NCBI GenBank assembly: GCA_034716235.1
Contig: JAYEHH010000013.1
Coordinates: 1 to 46,267, forward strand
Length of the DNA: 46,267 nucleotides
Origin: M55B174 sp034716235
GTDB taxonomy: Bacteria; Patescibacteriota; Minisyncoccia; CAIUEV01; JAHKAQ01
Direction of reading: 5' to 3'
Shown: in pieces, positions 1-7,842 of the stretch
How positions within the stretch are numbered: the first letter of the stretch is position 1
How the letters are laid out: each line of letters starts with the position of its first letter
Made by a program: the position numbers and the translations under genes
The notes under the pieces: generated by a model
Seen by the model: the letters and a program-made list of their open reading frames with translations, nothing else
The model's database searches: none
Told to the model about the DNA's origin: nothing

Positions 1-1
1 C

Positions 2-121
2 ATAGCAATTGTGTTTAAAAAGAATGATATTTTTTACGTTTTCAGATTGGCTTTCGTGGGAGGAAAAGATAAAATAGTTTCCGAGATGGAAAGCATGGTT
101 GCCACGTTTGAATTGCGATAA
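2..121 (+). CDS. C-terminal fragment of an unknown protein
   Basis: An open frame enters from the left edge and stops with TAA at 119-121, giving the last 39 residues of a protein. The tail reads FYVFRLAFVGGKDKIVSEME and ends in ELR. The alternation of hydrophobic and polar residues suits a small beta/alpha domain end. I do not recognise the family. The frame is open over its whole visible length, but the start lies outside the window. Confidence 0.5.
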   Translation: MAIVFKKNDIFYVFRLAFVGGKDKIVSEMESMVATFELR

Positions 122-229
122 TGGCTTTCTTCCCCAAAAGGCTGTTTTATAACCACAATATTTTTAGGTTAATTATGAAAAGCAATAAAAATTAAGTCAA
201 AAACGGTCAAGATTGCCATAAATAAGCGT

Positions 230-258
230 TTGATACATCTGTGATACATCTGTAGTAT
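230..258 (+). promoter_or_regulatory. Sigma-70-like promoter ahead of the decayed HNH gene
   Basis: TTGATA (230-235) and TAGTAT (253-258) are separated by exactly 17 bases. The spacer lies inside a direct repeat of TGATACATCTG (231-241 and 242-252). It points at the HNH remnant starting near 314. Expression is not shown. Confidence 0.4.
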
Positions 259-313
259 ATTGTGGATAACTTAATTTTAACTCTATGCAACTAAAAATAT
301 ATCAAGGAAGAAA

Positions 314-535
314 ATGAAAAAGGTGAATTTGGAAATTGGACAGATTTGGTTTGATAATTTTAGAGACTTTGCTAAAAAAATTACAAACAATTCTTAAAAA
401 ACAATCTAAAGAAAACGCTAAAGGAAAGAAATGGAGGTAGATCATATAACGCCTTGGTATGAGAGAGGAGATACAACAGAAAAAAACTGTTAGATGTTAT
501 GTAAAGAATGCAATAGAAGGAAATCTGGGAAATAA
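314..535 (+). pseudogene. Decayed HNH endonuclease
   Basis: One frame from ATG 314 to TAA 533-535 can be read through four internal stops. It begins MKKVNLEIGQIWFDNF. After a lesion region with three stops (341-430) it resumes with MEVDHITPWYERGDTTEKNC, a TAG at 491-493, then MLCKECNRRKSGK. This matches the HNH pattern DHI.PW..GG.T..N.Q.LC..CN..K, with the TAG where Gln (CAG) is expected. The zinc-knuckle half before the HNH core is missing, so there is both a deletion and point stops. A 60-residue frame at 459-641 is an out-of-frame shadow of this remnant. Recoding is an unlikely alternative because the other stops lie in the same frame. Confidence 0.75.
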
Positions 536-562
536 AATTAAAAAGTTATTAAATTTAGCCTG

Positions 563-603
563 TGTAAAAATACCTGTCAATTTGCTTGACAGGTATTTTT
601 ACA
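563..603. terminator. Bidirectional hairpin terminator
   Basis: A perfect 18-bp stem (563-580 with 586-603) encloses a 5-base loop. An A5 run on one arm and a T5 run on the other make it usable in both directions. It separates the HNH remnant from the toxin-antitoxin pair. Confidence 0.8.
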
Positions 604-685
604 TTTGTCACGATAGAAGTGTAATCAATTATTTTACTTAAAAATATAACTAATAATACAATTGTAAATTATATAAAAAATAATT

Positions 686-1459
686 ATGACTACATTTTTA
701 AAAAAACTTCGTCAGGAGCAAGATGTAAGCCAAGAATTTTTGGCAGAAAAAATTGGTGTATCTCGCCCAACCTACGCACAAATTGAAAGCGGTGCGCGTG
801 ATATGTCCGTAAAAGAAGCGCAAAAATTAGCGCAATTTTTTGGGTTGTCTTTAGAAAATTTTCTTGCTGGTAAAAAAATACCAGAATTAAAAGTAAAATT
901 GGAAAAGTCCAAAAAGCCAAAAATACAAAAATTTAAAACGCGTGTTTCTGTACCGCAAGAAAAAGTAGAAAAATTCAAAGAAGTGCTTTTATATATTTTG
1001 GAACGCATCGGAGCGCGATCGAATATCGGCGAGGCGGTAGTATGTAAATTGATGTATTTTATTGATTTTGATTTTTATGAAAAATTTGAAGAACAGTTAA
1101 TTGGTGCGAAATACATAAAAAATCATTTTGGACCAACTCCTGTTGCTTTTCCCGAAATTGTTGCACAAATGGAACAAGACGGCGATTTGACTTGCGTTAC
1201 CAAAAAATATTTCCAACATGAACAAAAAAAATATTTACCACGAAGGTCTGCTAATCTTTCAAATTTTTCAGCTCAAGAAAAAGAATTAATTGATTGGGAA
1301 ATTGAACGATTTAAGGATTTTAATGCAACAAAAATGCGTGATTATTCACATAAAGATGTTCCGTGGATTGGTGCAGATAATTTACAGCCGATCAACTATG
1401 AAGCGGTTTTTTCTCGCACCGATGAATTTTCCGTAAGACAATATGATGATGGACTATAA
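686..1459 (+). CDS. XRE-Panacea antitoxin
   Basis: 257 residues. Residues 1-58 form an XRE helix-turn-helix (LRQEQDVSQEFLAEKIGVSR, then PTYAQIESG). After a lysine-rich linker, about 90-250 matches the Panacea/DUF4065 (SocA-like) domain, including KLMYFIDFDFYEKF and HFGPTPVAFPEI. Panacea domains are known as promiscuous neutralising domains of toxin-antitoxin pairs. The next gene overlaps its 3' end and encodes a RelE/HigB-like protein, so this is the antitoxin and probably the autorepressor. A 10-bp palindrome, TACAATTGTA (657-666), just upstream is a candidate operator. No strong Shine-Dalgarno site is visible. Confidence 0.85.
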   Translation: MTTFLKKLRQEQDVSQEFLAEKIGVSRPTYAQIESGARDMSVKEAQKLAQFFGLSLENFLAGKKIPELKVKLEKSKKPKIQKFKTRVSVPQEKVEKFKEVLLYILERIGARSNIGEAVVCKLMYFIDFDFYEKFEEQLIGAKYIKNHFGPTPVAFPEIVAQMEQDGDLTCVTKKYFQHEQKKYLPRRSANLSNFSAQEKELIDWEIERFKDFNATKMRDYSHKDVPWIGADNLQPINYEAVFSRTDEFSVRQYDDGL

Positions 1460-1817
1460 TGAAACAGAAGAATTCAAACGCGATTTCAAAAAATTGCTAA
1501 AGAAATTTCCATCATTGGTAGATGACCTAAAAGTAAATAAGCAATATAGGATTGAACTCTTTCATTGTAAAGAAATAGATAGTAGAAGTATTTTTGAAAT
1601 TCAAGGAGCTGCCAACACTGCGGAGCTTAAATTTTTTAAAGTTAAAAAGTTTCAATGTAAGAATTTAAAAGGTCGTGGAGCAAAAAGTGGTATTCGTCTT
1701 ATTTATGCCTATTTTCCTGTTGAGCAGAAAATCGTGTTTATAGAAATTTATTTTAAAGCAGATCAATCTAATGAAAATAAACGGAGAATTATTGATTTTA
1801 TAAATACAATAAATTAA
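1443..1817 (+). CDS. RelE/HigB-like toxin
   Basis: 124 residues, overlapping the antitoxin gene by 17 bases; in-frame ATGs at 1443, 1446 and 1449 leave the exact start open. The N-terminal helices (FKRDFKKLLKKFPSLVDDLK) and the core LKFFKVKKFQCKNLKGRGAK followed by GIRLIYAYF and KIVFIEIYFKAD fit the RelE/ParE superfamily, closest in feel to HigB/RelE mRNA interferases. Candidate catalytic residues are the basic K/R residues of the central strands (KGRGAKSGIR). The antitoxin-first order with overlap suggests translational coupling. Ribosome-dependent cleavage is inferred from the family only. Confidence 0.75.
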   Translation: MMMDYNETEEFKRDFKKLLKKFPSLVDDLKVNKQYRIELFHCKEIDSRSIFEIQGAANTAELKFFKVKKFQCKNLKGRGAKSGIRLIYAYFPVEQKIVFIEIYFKADQSNENKRRIIDFINTIN

Positions 1818-1925
1818 ATGCCCCGCAAAAAAATCGGGCCCCGCAACCTAGCGGAGCCATCATACAAGATAAAACTTTCTAGCAATATTATATTAATATT
1901 AAAAAATTTATTCCTCTCAAATAAA

Positions 1926-1964
1926 AATCCCCTGAAAACGATATTAATCGTAATTCAGGGGATT
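1926..1964. terminator. Bidirectional terminator between toxin and kinase genes
   Basis: AATCCCCTGAA (1926-1936) pairs with TTCAGGGGATT (1954-1964), and ACGAT/ATCGT extends the stem inside. T-rich flanks occur on both sides. It can serve the converging toxin gene and the histidine kinase gene. Confidence 0.75.
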
Positions 1965-1984
1965 GTTTTGTTTAAAGAACTATT

Positions 1985-4612
1985 TTAACTCCACATTATT
2001 ACCTCCTCCAAGACCTTCATCAGGTCTTTTATTTTGTAAGGTTTGGAGAGAACTCCCGCAAACCCATTTGGTACTTGTTCCGAATAGCCAGAAGAAATAA
2101 TGGCTTTAACATTCGGATCTAGCTTTTTAAGCTCTTCCAAAGTTTCCACTCCACCCATTCCTCCGGGGATGGTGAGGTCCAAAATGACCATATCAAACGG
2201 TGTTTCAGAGCCGAAAGCTTCTTGATATTTCTCAACTGCTTCAGCTCCATGCTCGGATAAAATAAATTGATGTCCGAGATTTCCAAGGATATCTTTCATC
2301 AAATCCAAAACCATTTGGTTATCATCCATTACCAAAATCTTTAGACTCTTAGTGGTCTTGGACGATTCTTCAACAGACTCCTTTTTCAGGACAGCATTCC
2401 TATCAGCTGAAAGGTAAATATGGAAAGTTGTTCCTTTACCTTGTTTTGAATTGGCATAAATACACCCTCCGTGCTTTTGAATCACGGAATGGGATACGGC
2501 TAATCCGAGTCCAGACCCACCTTGTTCCTTCTTACTATCTTTTGTAGAAAAGTATGGGTCAAAAATCTTCTGCAGGTATTTTTTTGGGATTCCAATTCCA
2601 CTATCCTTAAAAATGATATGGACAAAATTGCCTGGTACAAAATGGTAAGAATTGCTAGATGTCATTTCAACATTTTCTGCCCGAATTTGTATAACCCCAC
2701 CTTCAGGCATTGCCTGCTTCGCATTAATGATCAGATTCTGAAATACCTGGTCAATCTGGTCAACATCTATTTCCATCATCCAAAGATCTTCTGGCAAAGT
2801 TAATTCGCACTTAACCGAAGAACTTTGACCTAAGGCAAGGTTGACTGATTCCTCAACAACTTCTGCAATAGAAGCTATTTTCTTTGAAGGAATTCCGCCT
2901 TTTGCAAAAGTTAACAGTTGTTGCGTCAGACTTGTTGCTTTTTCTGATGCTGTTATTACTTTTTGCAATAACTCATCTTGTTTCTTTGGGTTATTCTTGT
3001 TTAACAAGGCAATGGAAGTATTCCCCATAATTCCAACCAATAAATTGTTAAAATCATGTGCAATTCCGCCAGCGAGAACTCCTAAGGATTCCAGCTTTTG
3101 TAATCGCAAAAGACTTTCCTCCGCCTGCTTGCGCTCGGTGATGTCCAGATGAACGCCTACAGCTCTTAAGGGCTTGCCTTTTCCATTAATCTCAAAACTC
3201 TTACCTTTCCCCGAAATCCATTTCCAGGTCCCATTTTTGCATTTGAGACGAAATTCTGCTTCGTAAGGCTCGGCATTTTCCACATGTTTTGTAATCTTGG
3301 GGACAATTGTTCTCCGATCTTCAGGATGCATTAAACCTGTCCATGTCTCTTTTCGCATGGGCAGTTCTTTGTCCTCATATCCAAGCATTGTATAGTAGCG
3401 TGGACTGAAATAAATATCATCAGTTTTCAGATTCCAATCCCAGAAGCCATGTTCCCCGGCGTCCATTGCCAGTTCTAAGCGGTTTTTATGTTCTTTTATC
3501 TGCTTGTTTGCCGCCCTCAATTGCCGTTCTGTTCCCCGGAGTTGTCGATTATTTGCATCAAGTTGCCGGTTTGTTGCTTTTAGTGCCTCCTCTGCTTGCT
3601 TGCGCTTGGTGATATTACGAGTAATGCCGAGAATCCCGGTTAGTGCTCTGTCTTTATTTCGTAGAAAAGATGTTGTCACTTCAGTCCAAACAGTGCTTCC
3701 GTCTTTGCGAATTTGCTCAAGTTCCAATGTTTTTGAACGATCATAGGTAATACCCAATTTACCATCTCTTGCTATTTCGTCCATAATGACCGTAATAGCT
3801 TTCTTATATGATTTGGGCGTACAGATGTTTTCCAAAGGAATCTGTATAGCCTCGTCGGGATTATATCCACGCAACTTCATAATAGATGGGCTGAAATATG
3901 TAAATTCCCAATTCATATTCATTGTCCAGATAACATCCGCGGAATTTTCAGCAAGAAGTCGATATTTTTTCTCGTTTTCCAGAAGCTTTTCTTCTGCCTG
4001 CTTGCGTTCAATGACTCCGGTAATGATTCGCCCCACGGCTTGGAGAAGTTCAATATTCATGTCTGACCACTTCCGATGACTAACACAGTCATCAAAACCC
4101 AGAAATCCGTAATACTGTCCAGCCACGAAGAGTGGGACATCAAGAATGGAAAGAATCTGCTGAGAGCGCAACATCGTTTTAACATTTTCATCTGGGATAA
4201 CTTCAATATCCGCGAAGCTGATGACCTGATTACTCTTTAACATTTCCACCCACCACGGAATATCTGCGGTGTTCACACCTTGTAGTTCATCTTTCTGCCG
4301 TGATACCCCTTCGGCAACCCATTCAAAAACGTTGTCAAAGGTGTCTGTTCCATGATGGTGCTTGAAGATATAGATCCGGCTCACATCCAGTGTTTTCCCC
4401 ATCGCCGTCAGGCAATTGTTCTGGAAGACAGACAGATCATCGGCCTCTATTGCGAGTACTGAGATGCGGGAAAGCAACTGTTCATAAGATAGCCTTTCCT
4501 GTAGAGCCTCCTCCGTCTGCTCGCACTTTAAAAGAAAAACTGACCATAACATCTTCCAAACTACTTTGATTTTACCTAAGCATTCCTTGCATTTCTTAAT
4601 TATTTCTCTCAT
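1985..4612 (-). CDS. Hybrid sensor histidine kinase (GAF-PAS-PAS-HisKA-HATPase-REC)
   Basis: 875 residues from the chosen ATG. An upstream in-frame ATG at 4660 exists, but the codons for its EEEKK are an AGAGGAG Shine-Dalgarno site 8 bases before ATG 4612. Approximate domains in this numbering: GAF 40-205, PAS 215-340, coiled coil 340-380, PAS 385-500, HisKA 505-575 with phosphoacceptor His519 in GGIAHDFNN, HATPase 615-735 with N box (NLIINAKQA) and G boxes (DSGIGIP, GGSGLGL), and a REC domain 757-872 with Asp812 (VILDLTIPG). There is no convincing membrane segment, so it is probably cytosolic. Each PAS/GAF ends in an RKQAEE-type linker. The family is typical of Deltaproteobacteria and unusually large for a reduced genome; composition looks richer in G+C than the neighbours. 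The signal is unknown. Confidence 0.9.
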   Translation of the reverse strand: MREIIKKCKECLGKIKVVWKMLWSVFLLKCEQTEEALQERLSYEQLLSRISVLAIEADDLSVFQNNCLTAMGKTLDVSRIYIFKHHHGTDTFDNVFEWVAEGVSRQKDELQGVNTADIPWWVEMLKSNQVISFADIEVIPDENVKTMLRSQQILSILDVPLFVAGQYYGFLGFDDCVSHRKWSDMNIELLQAVGRIITGVIERKQAEEKLLENEKKYRLLAENSADVIWTMNMNWEFTYFSPSIMKLRGYNPDEAIQIPLENICTPKSYKKAITVIMDEIARDGKLGITYDRSKTLELEQIRKDGSTVWTEVTTSFLRNKDRALTGILGITRNITKRKQAEEALKATNRQLDANNRQLRGTERQLRAANKQIKEHKNRLELAMDAGEHGFWDWNLKTDDIYFSPRYYTMLGYEDKELPMRKETWTGLMHPEDRRTIVPKITKHVENAEPYEAEFRLKCKNGTWKWISGKGKSFEINGKGKPLRAVGVHLDITERKQAEESLLRLQKLESLGVLAGGIAHDFNNLLVGIMGNTSIALLNKNNPKKQDELLQKVITASEKATSLTQQLLTFAKGGIPSKKIASIAEVVEESVNLALGQSSSVKCELTLPEDLWMMEIDVDQIDQVFQNLIINAKQAMPEGGVIQIRAENVEMTSSNSYHFVPGNFVHIIFKDSGIGIPKKYLQKIFDPYFSTKDSKKEQGGSGLGLAVSHSVIQKHGGCIYANSKQGKGTTFHIYLSADRNAVLKKESVEESSKTTKSLKILVMDDNQMVLDLMKDILGNLGHQFILSEHGAEAVEKYQEAFGSETPFDMVILDLTIPGGMGGVETLEELKKLDPNVKAIISSGYSEQVPNGFAGVLSKPYKIKDLMKVLEEVIMWS

Positions 4613-4626
4613 TTTTTTCTCCTCTT

Positions 4627-4902
4627 CTAAAACAATTTCAAAACTAATTTCGCCTTCCATCCGGAAAACGCACGATAACCAAAGAAGACAACCATGTCTC
4701 CCCCTTTAATTTCTTTTGAGATTGGCCGTTTAGGCTCCCAAAGAAAATCAGTACCAATTATCCATCGACTGGCTGGCCGAGGGAAAACCACATCAATAAA
4801 TCCTCGTTGACGCTTATTTTTTGATTCTCTCTTTTTGAACCTGCCCAAGATAAAACCTAGGCAACATAACCTCAAAAACAATCTAATCAGATTAATCCTC
4901 AA
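4627..4902 (-). CDS. Small basic protein upstream of the hybrid kinase, unknown
   Basis: 91 residues from a TTG start at 4902, chosen because GGAGGT sits 7 bases upstream; a GTG at 4911 would lie inside that site. The N-terminus (INLIRLFLRLCCLGFILG) is hydrophobic and could anchor in the membrane. A basic stretch (RFKKRESKNKRQRG) follows, then an aromatic-rich tail. It lies 14 bases before the kinase start and shares its promoter, so it may belong to the same signalling unit. I recognise no family, and it could be a chance frame. Confidence 0.45.
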   Translation of the reverse strand: MRINLIRLFLRLCCLGFILGRFKKRESKNKRQRGFIDVVFPRPASRWIIGTDFLWEPKRPISKEIKGGDMVVFFGYRAFSGWKAKLVLKLF

Positions 4903-4952
4903 TTCTTTCACCTCCTTTCTATTTAATTGTTAAAGTACTTAATCAAGCTAAT

Positions 4953-4981
4953 AATATACATTGATTTTTCTTTTTTGTAAA
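4953..4981 (-). promoter_or_regulatory. Promoter of the small-protein/kinase operon
   Basis: On the minus strand TTTACA (4976-4981) and TATATT (4953-4958) are 17 bases apart. The -35 box overlaps that of the divergent promoter on the other strand. Confidence 0.5.
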
Positions 4982-5003
4982 TAATGCTAGCATACCTTAT
5001 AGG
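4975..5003 (+). promoter_or_regulatory. Divergent promoter of the membrane protein gene
   Basis: TTGTAA (4975-4980) and TATAGG (4998-5003) are 17 bases apart. The start codon at 5024 would give a leader of about 14 bases with no Shine-Dalgarno site. Confidence 0.4.
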
Positions 5004-5023
5004 TTAATTATAAATTTAAAACT

Positions 5024-6037
5024 ATGAAAAAAGTTATGTATTGGATGCGTAAATTAGGAATATTGCGAACATCTTCGTATAAGGTGAGTGGTAATGCTGA
5101 AAAATTAAATAAAATGAATGCAACTGATGGTGGCATGTTACAAAGTCAAAAAGAAATTGACGCACAATACAAAAAAGAAGATAAGAATAAACAAAATAAG
5201 AAAGATGCAAAAATTCCATCATCCGGTAACAATGGTAAAAATAGTTCCAATCAAAAAGGAGCTGGTAGTAAAGTTATATTTTGGATTTTTGTTGTAGTCG
5301 CTATTGTATTGTATGGAATATCTTTGTTGTTAGGATGTTCAATGTGGTTTTTGATAGTGATTATTTTTTGGGGTTTGTTTTTAAAAAATACATGGAGTCA
5401 TATTGCAGTTGGTTCGTTAATGTTGGGAAAAACTATTACTGTTGGGATTGTCCTTGCCATTATTACATTCTTTTTTATGGGGGCAACAATGCCTGATGAG
5501 GAGAATATTGATAAAGTAGAAAAAAGTAATGAAAAAGTAATGGATGAAACTGATGATTCTGACATTGAGCAAGAGATTGAAGATTTAGATTTGAGTCATA
5601 TACCGGAGGAGCATAGAAAAGAATATATTGAACATAAACGAGCAGAAGCAGAGACAGCAAAAGCTATGAAAGATAAAAATAGAATTGTAGAATTTTTCAA
5701 AAAGTTAGAAGAAGAGACAGGTATGGAATTTGGAGAAGTTATGGATGATACAAATTCACTTTGGACAGGACCGAACGTTGGTCTTGCGTTAACAGATGCA
5801 AAGATAATGTTTGCGAAGAAATTTTCTCAAAGTGATTGGTCAAAAATTGATAAATATTTTACAAATCTGAATTCAAGCCATGGCTCGGTAGTGTTTGCAT
5901 TCACAAATAAGACCGTGAATGAACAGGAGGGATATATTGTAGATAGTGAGAGATATCCTGGGCTCATGTGCGTTGTGACAAGTACAGAAAGAACAGCAAG
6001 CATTAGTTGTGGCTGGGGTCCGGGTGGAGGAGAATAA
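5024..6037 (+). CDS. Membrane protein of unknown function
   Basis: 337 residues. Residues 1-82 are basic, Lys/Asn/Gln-rich and probably disordered. Three hydrophobic segments lie at about 84-104, 106-121 and 132-153. An acidic linker (157-190, DETDDSDIEQEIEDLD) leads to a soluble C-terminal domain (200-337) with HIPEEHRKEYIEHKRAEAET and a glycine-rich end. I do not recognise the family. It is divergently transcribed from the histidine kinase operon with overlapping -35 boxes, so a link to that sensor is possible but unproven. Confidence 0.7.
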   Translation: MKKVMYWMRKLGILRTSSYKVSGNAEKLNKMNATDGGMLQSQKEIDAQYKKEDKNKQNKKDAKIPSSGNNGKNSSNQKGAGSKVIFWIFVVVAIVLYGISLLLGCSMWFLIVIIFWGLFLKNTWSHIAVGSLMLGKTITVGIVLAIITFFFMGATMPDEENIDKVEKSNEKVMDETDDSDIEQEIEDLDLSHIPEEHRKEYIEHKRAEAETAKAMKDKNRIVEFFKKLEEETGMEFGEVMDDTNSLWTGPNVGLALTDAKIMFAKKFSQSDWSKIDKYFTNLNSSHGSVVFAFTNKTVNEQEGYIVDSERYPGLMCVVTSTERTASISCGWGPGGGE

Positions 6038-6068
6038 AAACTTAAAAAATCTCAATCATTTATATTAA

Positions 6069-6212
6069 AGATTAAACGAGGCGAAGGCTACAGTGCGAAA
6101 GCTAATGCTTGGTACTGGGTATTTTTGTCCTTTCTGCACCGTAGGTATGCAGAAACGCGGAGCTGAATTAAGTCTTGGGCTAGATATTACAAAAGTTTAT
6201 GTAAATGAATAA
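6069..6212 (+). other. Possible gene remnant with a CxxC motif in a 320-base gap
   Basis: Between 6038 and 6357 there is no convincing gene. One frame between stops at 6069-6071 and 6210-6212 reads LMLGTGYFCPFCTVGMQKRG and continues AELSLGLDITKVYVNE, which looks protein-like. The first ATG (6105) would leave only 35 residues and has no ribosome site. The CPxC pattern near a C-terminus is reminiscent of DsrE-like proteins, but this is a guess. A second frame over the same bases is also open, so selection cannot be judged by eye. Confidence 0.25.
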
Positions 6213-6357
6213 ATTTGATGAGATACATTGACAGCACTTTAATCTCTCAGGAATATAGCTCAGATTATAAGGATAATCCAACTTGCTAATGAGCTCAGTT
6301 TAGTTTATAAAGAAAGAAGTTAGTGTCTTGCGATATTATCCACTTTAAAATTAAAAT

Positions 6358-7224
6358 ATGGTAGAAAATATAAACTTTAACCAATTTATGGAAACTCTTA
6401 CACCCTGGTTATTAAATCATGGTGTAAGGATATTGCTTATCATTATCGGTGTTTTCTTAATCAATAAATTTGGTAAAACGATTGTAGACAAAATTGTAAG
6501 AAGTATGGTCAAGGGTGATAAATATTCAAGCCCTCAGGCTGAGAAAAAAAGAGAGGACACAATTATTAAAATATTTTACGGTACTTTTCGAGTAATGGTT
6601 ATCATTATTTCTTTAATGATGATTATGTCGGAAATAGGAATAGATATCGGACCGATTATTGCTGCTGTAGGAGTCAGTGGTCTGGCCGTTGGTTTTGGAG
6701 GACAATATTTAATTAGAGATATTATTGCTGGACTTTTTATTTTGCTAGAAAATCAATATAGAGTAGGAGATGTTATAAAGATTAATGATATTGTAGGAAC
6801 GGTAGAAAATATTACTCTTAGGATGACCATTTTGAGAGATTTAGATGGAACTGTGCATAATATTCCCAATGGTGTTATTAAAGTAGCATCTAATATGTCT
6901 AAAGATTTCTCTGGCATTAATTTAGATATGGAAGTGGCCTATAACTCTAATATTGAACAAGTGCTGGAAACAGTTAATCAGGTAGGCAAGGAGCTGGCAA
7001 AAGATACCGACTGGAAAGACAAGGTAACCCAAGCTCCTTATTTTGCTAGAATTAATGATTTTGGGGACTCAGCCATTAAAATTAAAATTTTAGGACAGAC
7101 TAAACCTTTGCAACAATGGGATGTAACTGGGGAATTGCGCAAAAGATTAAAAGCTGCTTTTGACGAAAAGGGGATTGAAATACCTTTTCCTCAACAGGTT
7201 ATTCACTGGAACAAAGATGAATAA
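6358..7224 (+). CDS. mscS: MscS-family mechanosensitive channel
   Basis: 288 residues, the usual length for a small MscS. Transmembrane helices lie near 17-40 and 72-95, and the pore helix TM3 near 97-125 contains AAVGVSGLAVGFGGQYLIRD, the typical Gly/Ala-packed pore. The beta domain follows (YRVGDVIKINDIVGTVENIT, then RDLDGTVHNIPNG), and the alpha/beta C-terminal vestibule ends in GIEIPFPQQVIH. It releases solutes under hypo-osmotic membrane tension. It stands alone on the plus strand before a hairpin at 7286. Confidence 0.95.
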   Translation: MVENINFNQFMETLTPWLLNHGVRILLIIIGVFLINKFGKTIVDKIVRSMVKGDKYSSPQAEKKREDTIIKIFYGTFRVMVIIISLMMIMSEIGIDIGPIIAAVGVSGLAVGFGGQYLIRDIIAGLFILLENQYRVGDVIKINDIVGTVENITLRMTILRDLDGTVHNIPNGVIKVASNMSKDFSGINLDMEVAYNSNIEQVLETVNQVGKELAKDTDWKDKVTQAPYFARINDFGDSAIKIKILGQTKPLQQWDVTGELRKRLKAAFDEKGIEIPFPQQVIHWNKDE

Positions 7225-7285
7225 CTTCTCTTTTTTATCTCTTTCAATATTAATTTTCTAATAGCTTAAAGCATTCAAAAGATAA

Positions 7286-7316
7286 TAAAAACAGACTGAA
7301 ATTCAGCCTGTTTTTA
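7286..7316. terminator. Terminator between mscS and the cold-shock gene
   Basis: Arms 7286-7300 and 7302-7316 pair over 15 positions. The single A/C mismatch on the plus strand becomes a G.U pair on the minus strand. T-runs on both sides let it serve both converging genes. Confidence 0.7.
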
Positions 7317-7331
7317 TTTTGTAAAAAAGAA

Positions 7332-7529
7332 TTAAGCTTTTTTAACCTGGATTGCGGCATCACCTTTTGGAGTATTTTCAACTTCAAAAGTAACTGAGTC
7401 ACCTTCTCTTAGTTGATCGAATTCAACACCTTCCAAGCTGTTAGCATGGAAGAAAAGGTCTCCAGCGCCATCTTCTTGAGAGATGAAGCCAAAGTTTTTG
7501 TCAGTTAGTTTTTTAATGGTTCCTTGCAT
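7332..7529 (-). CDS. csp: Cold-shock domain protein
   Basis: 65 residues, the standard size of a CspA-type RNA chaperone. It starts MQGTIKKLTDKNFGFI (RNP1, with Gly-Phe-Ile in place of the usual Gly-Tyr/Phe-Gly-Phe-Ile) followed by DLFFHANSL (RNP2). It binds single-stranded RNA and prevents secondary structure. A TTGATT-17-TATTAT promoter at 7649-7677 gives a leader of about 110 bases, in line with the long leaders of cold-shock genes. Single-gene transcript with its own terminator. Confidence 0.95.
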   Translation of the reverse strand: MQGTIKKLTDKNFGFISQEDGAGDLFFHANSLEGVEFDQLREGDSVTFEVENTPKGDAAIQVKKA

Positions 7530-7648
7530 TGTAATGTAAAGACAAAGCTAATAAGTAAATACTAAGAAGTAGAAATTCGACTTTATCTCTACAATTCTAA
7601 TATTCATCACTCTAACCAAGAGTGGATAGTAATTAAACTAACAATTAA

Positions 7649-7677
7649 ATAATAACATAGATATTTTTAAAAATCAA
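7649..7677 (-). promoter_or_regulatory. Cold-shock gene promoter
   Basis: Minus strand: TTGATT (7672-7677), 17-base spacer, TATTAT (7649-7654). The resulting leader of about 110 bases contains the small inverted repeat CACTC/GAGTG near 7606-7624. Confidence 0.6.
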
Positions 7678-7788
7678 GAGCATAGTACATATTTATCAAT
7701 TATTTTTCAAGACAGTGTGCTTCTTTGTTATTTTTCATGCATTGTTCCTATTTTAAAATACTACATCTAAAGAATTTTTTTTAAATAA

Positions 7789-7823
7789 AAAAGCTGTTTT
7801 TCTCTTTGAGAAAAACAGCTTTT
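7789..7823 (-). terminator. Terminator of the S8 protease gene
   Basis: A perfect 16-bp stem (7789-7804 with 7808-7823) with a 3-base loop lies 20 bases after the protease stop. A T-rich tract follows on the minus strand. Confidence 0.8.
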
Positions 7824-7842
7824 GGTGAGACGCTTATTTATT

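Noticed and set aside
459..641. 60-residue plus-strand frame
   Set aside because: It is out of frame with the HNH remnant, runs through the 563-603 terminator and has no protein-like pattern.
4612..4660. Longer N-terminus for the hybrid kinase
   Set aside because: The extra codons encode the Shine-Dalgarno site (EEEKK) and would overlap the upstream small gene.
6245..6305. tRNA-like TATAGCTCAG motif
   Set aside because: No acceptor, anticodon or T arm can be folded around it.
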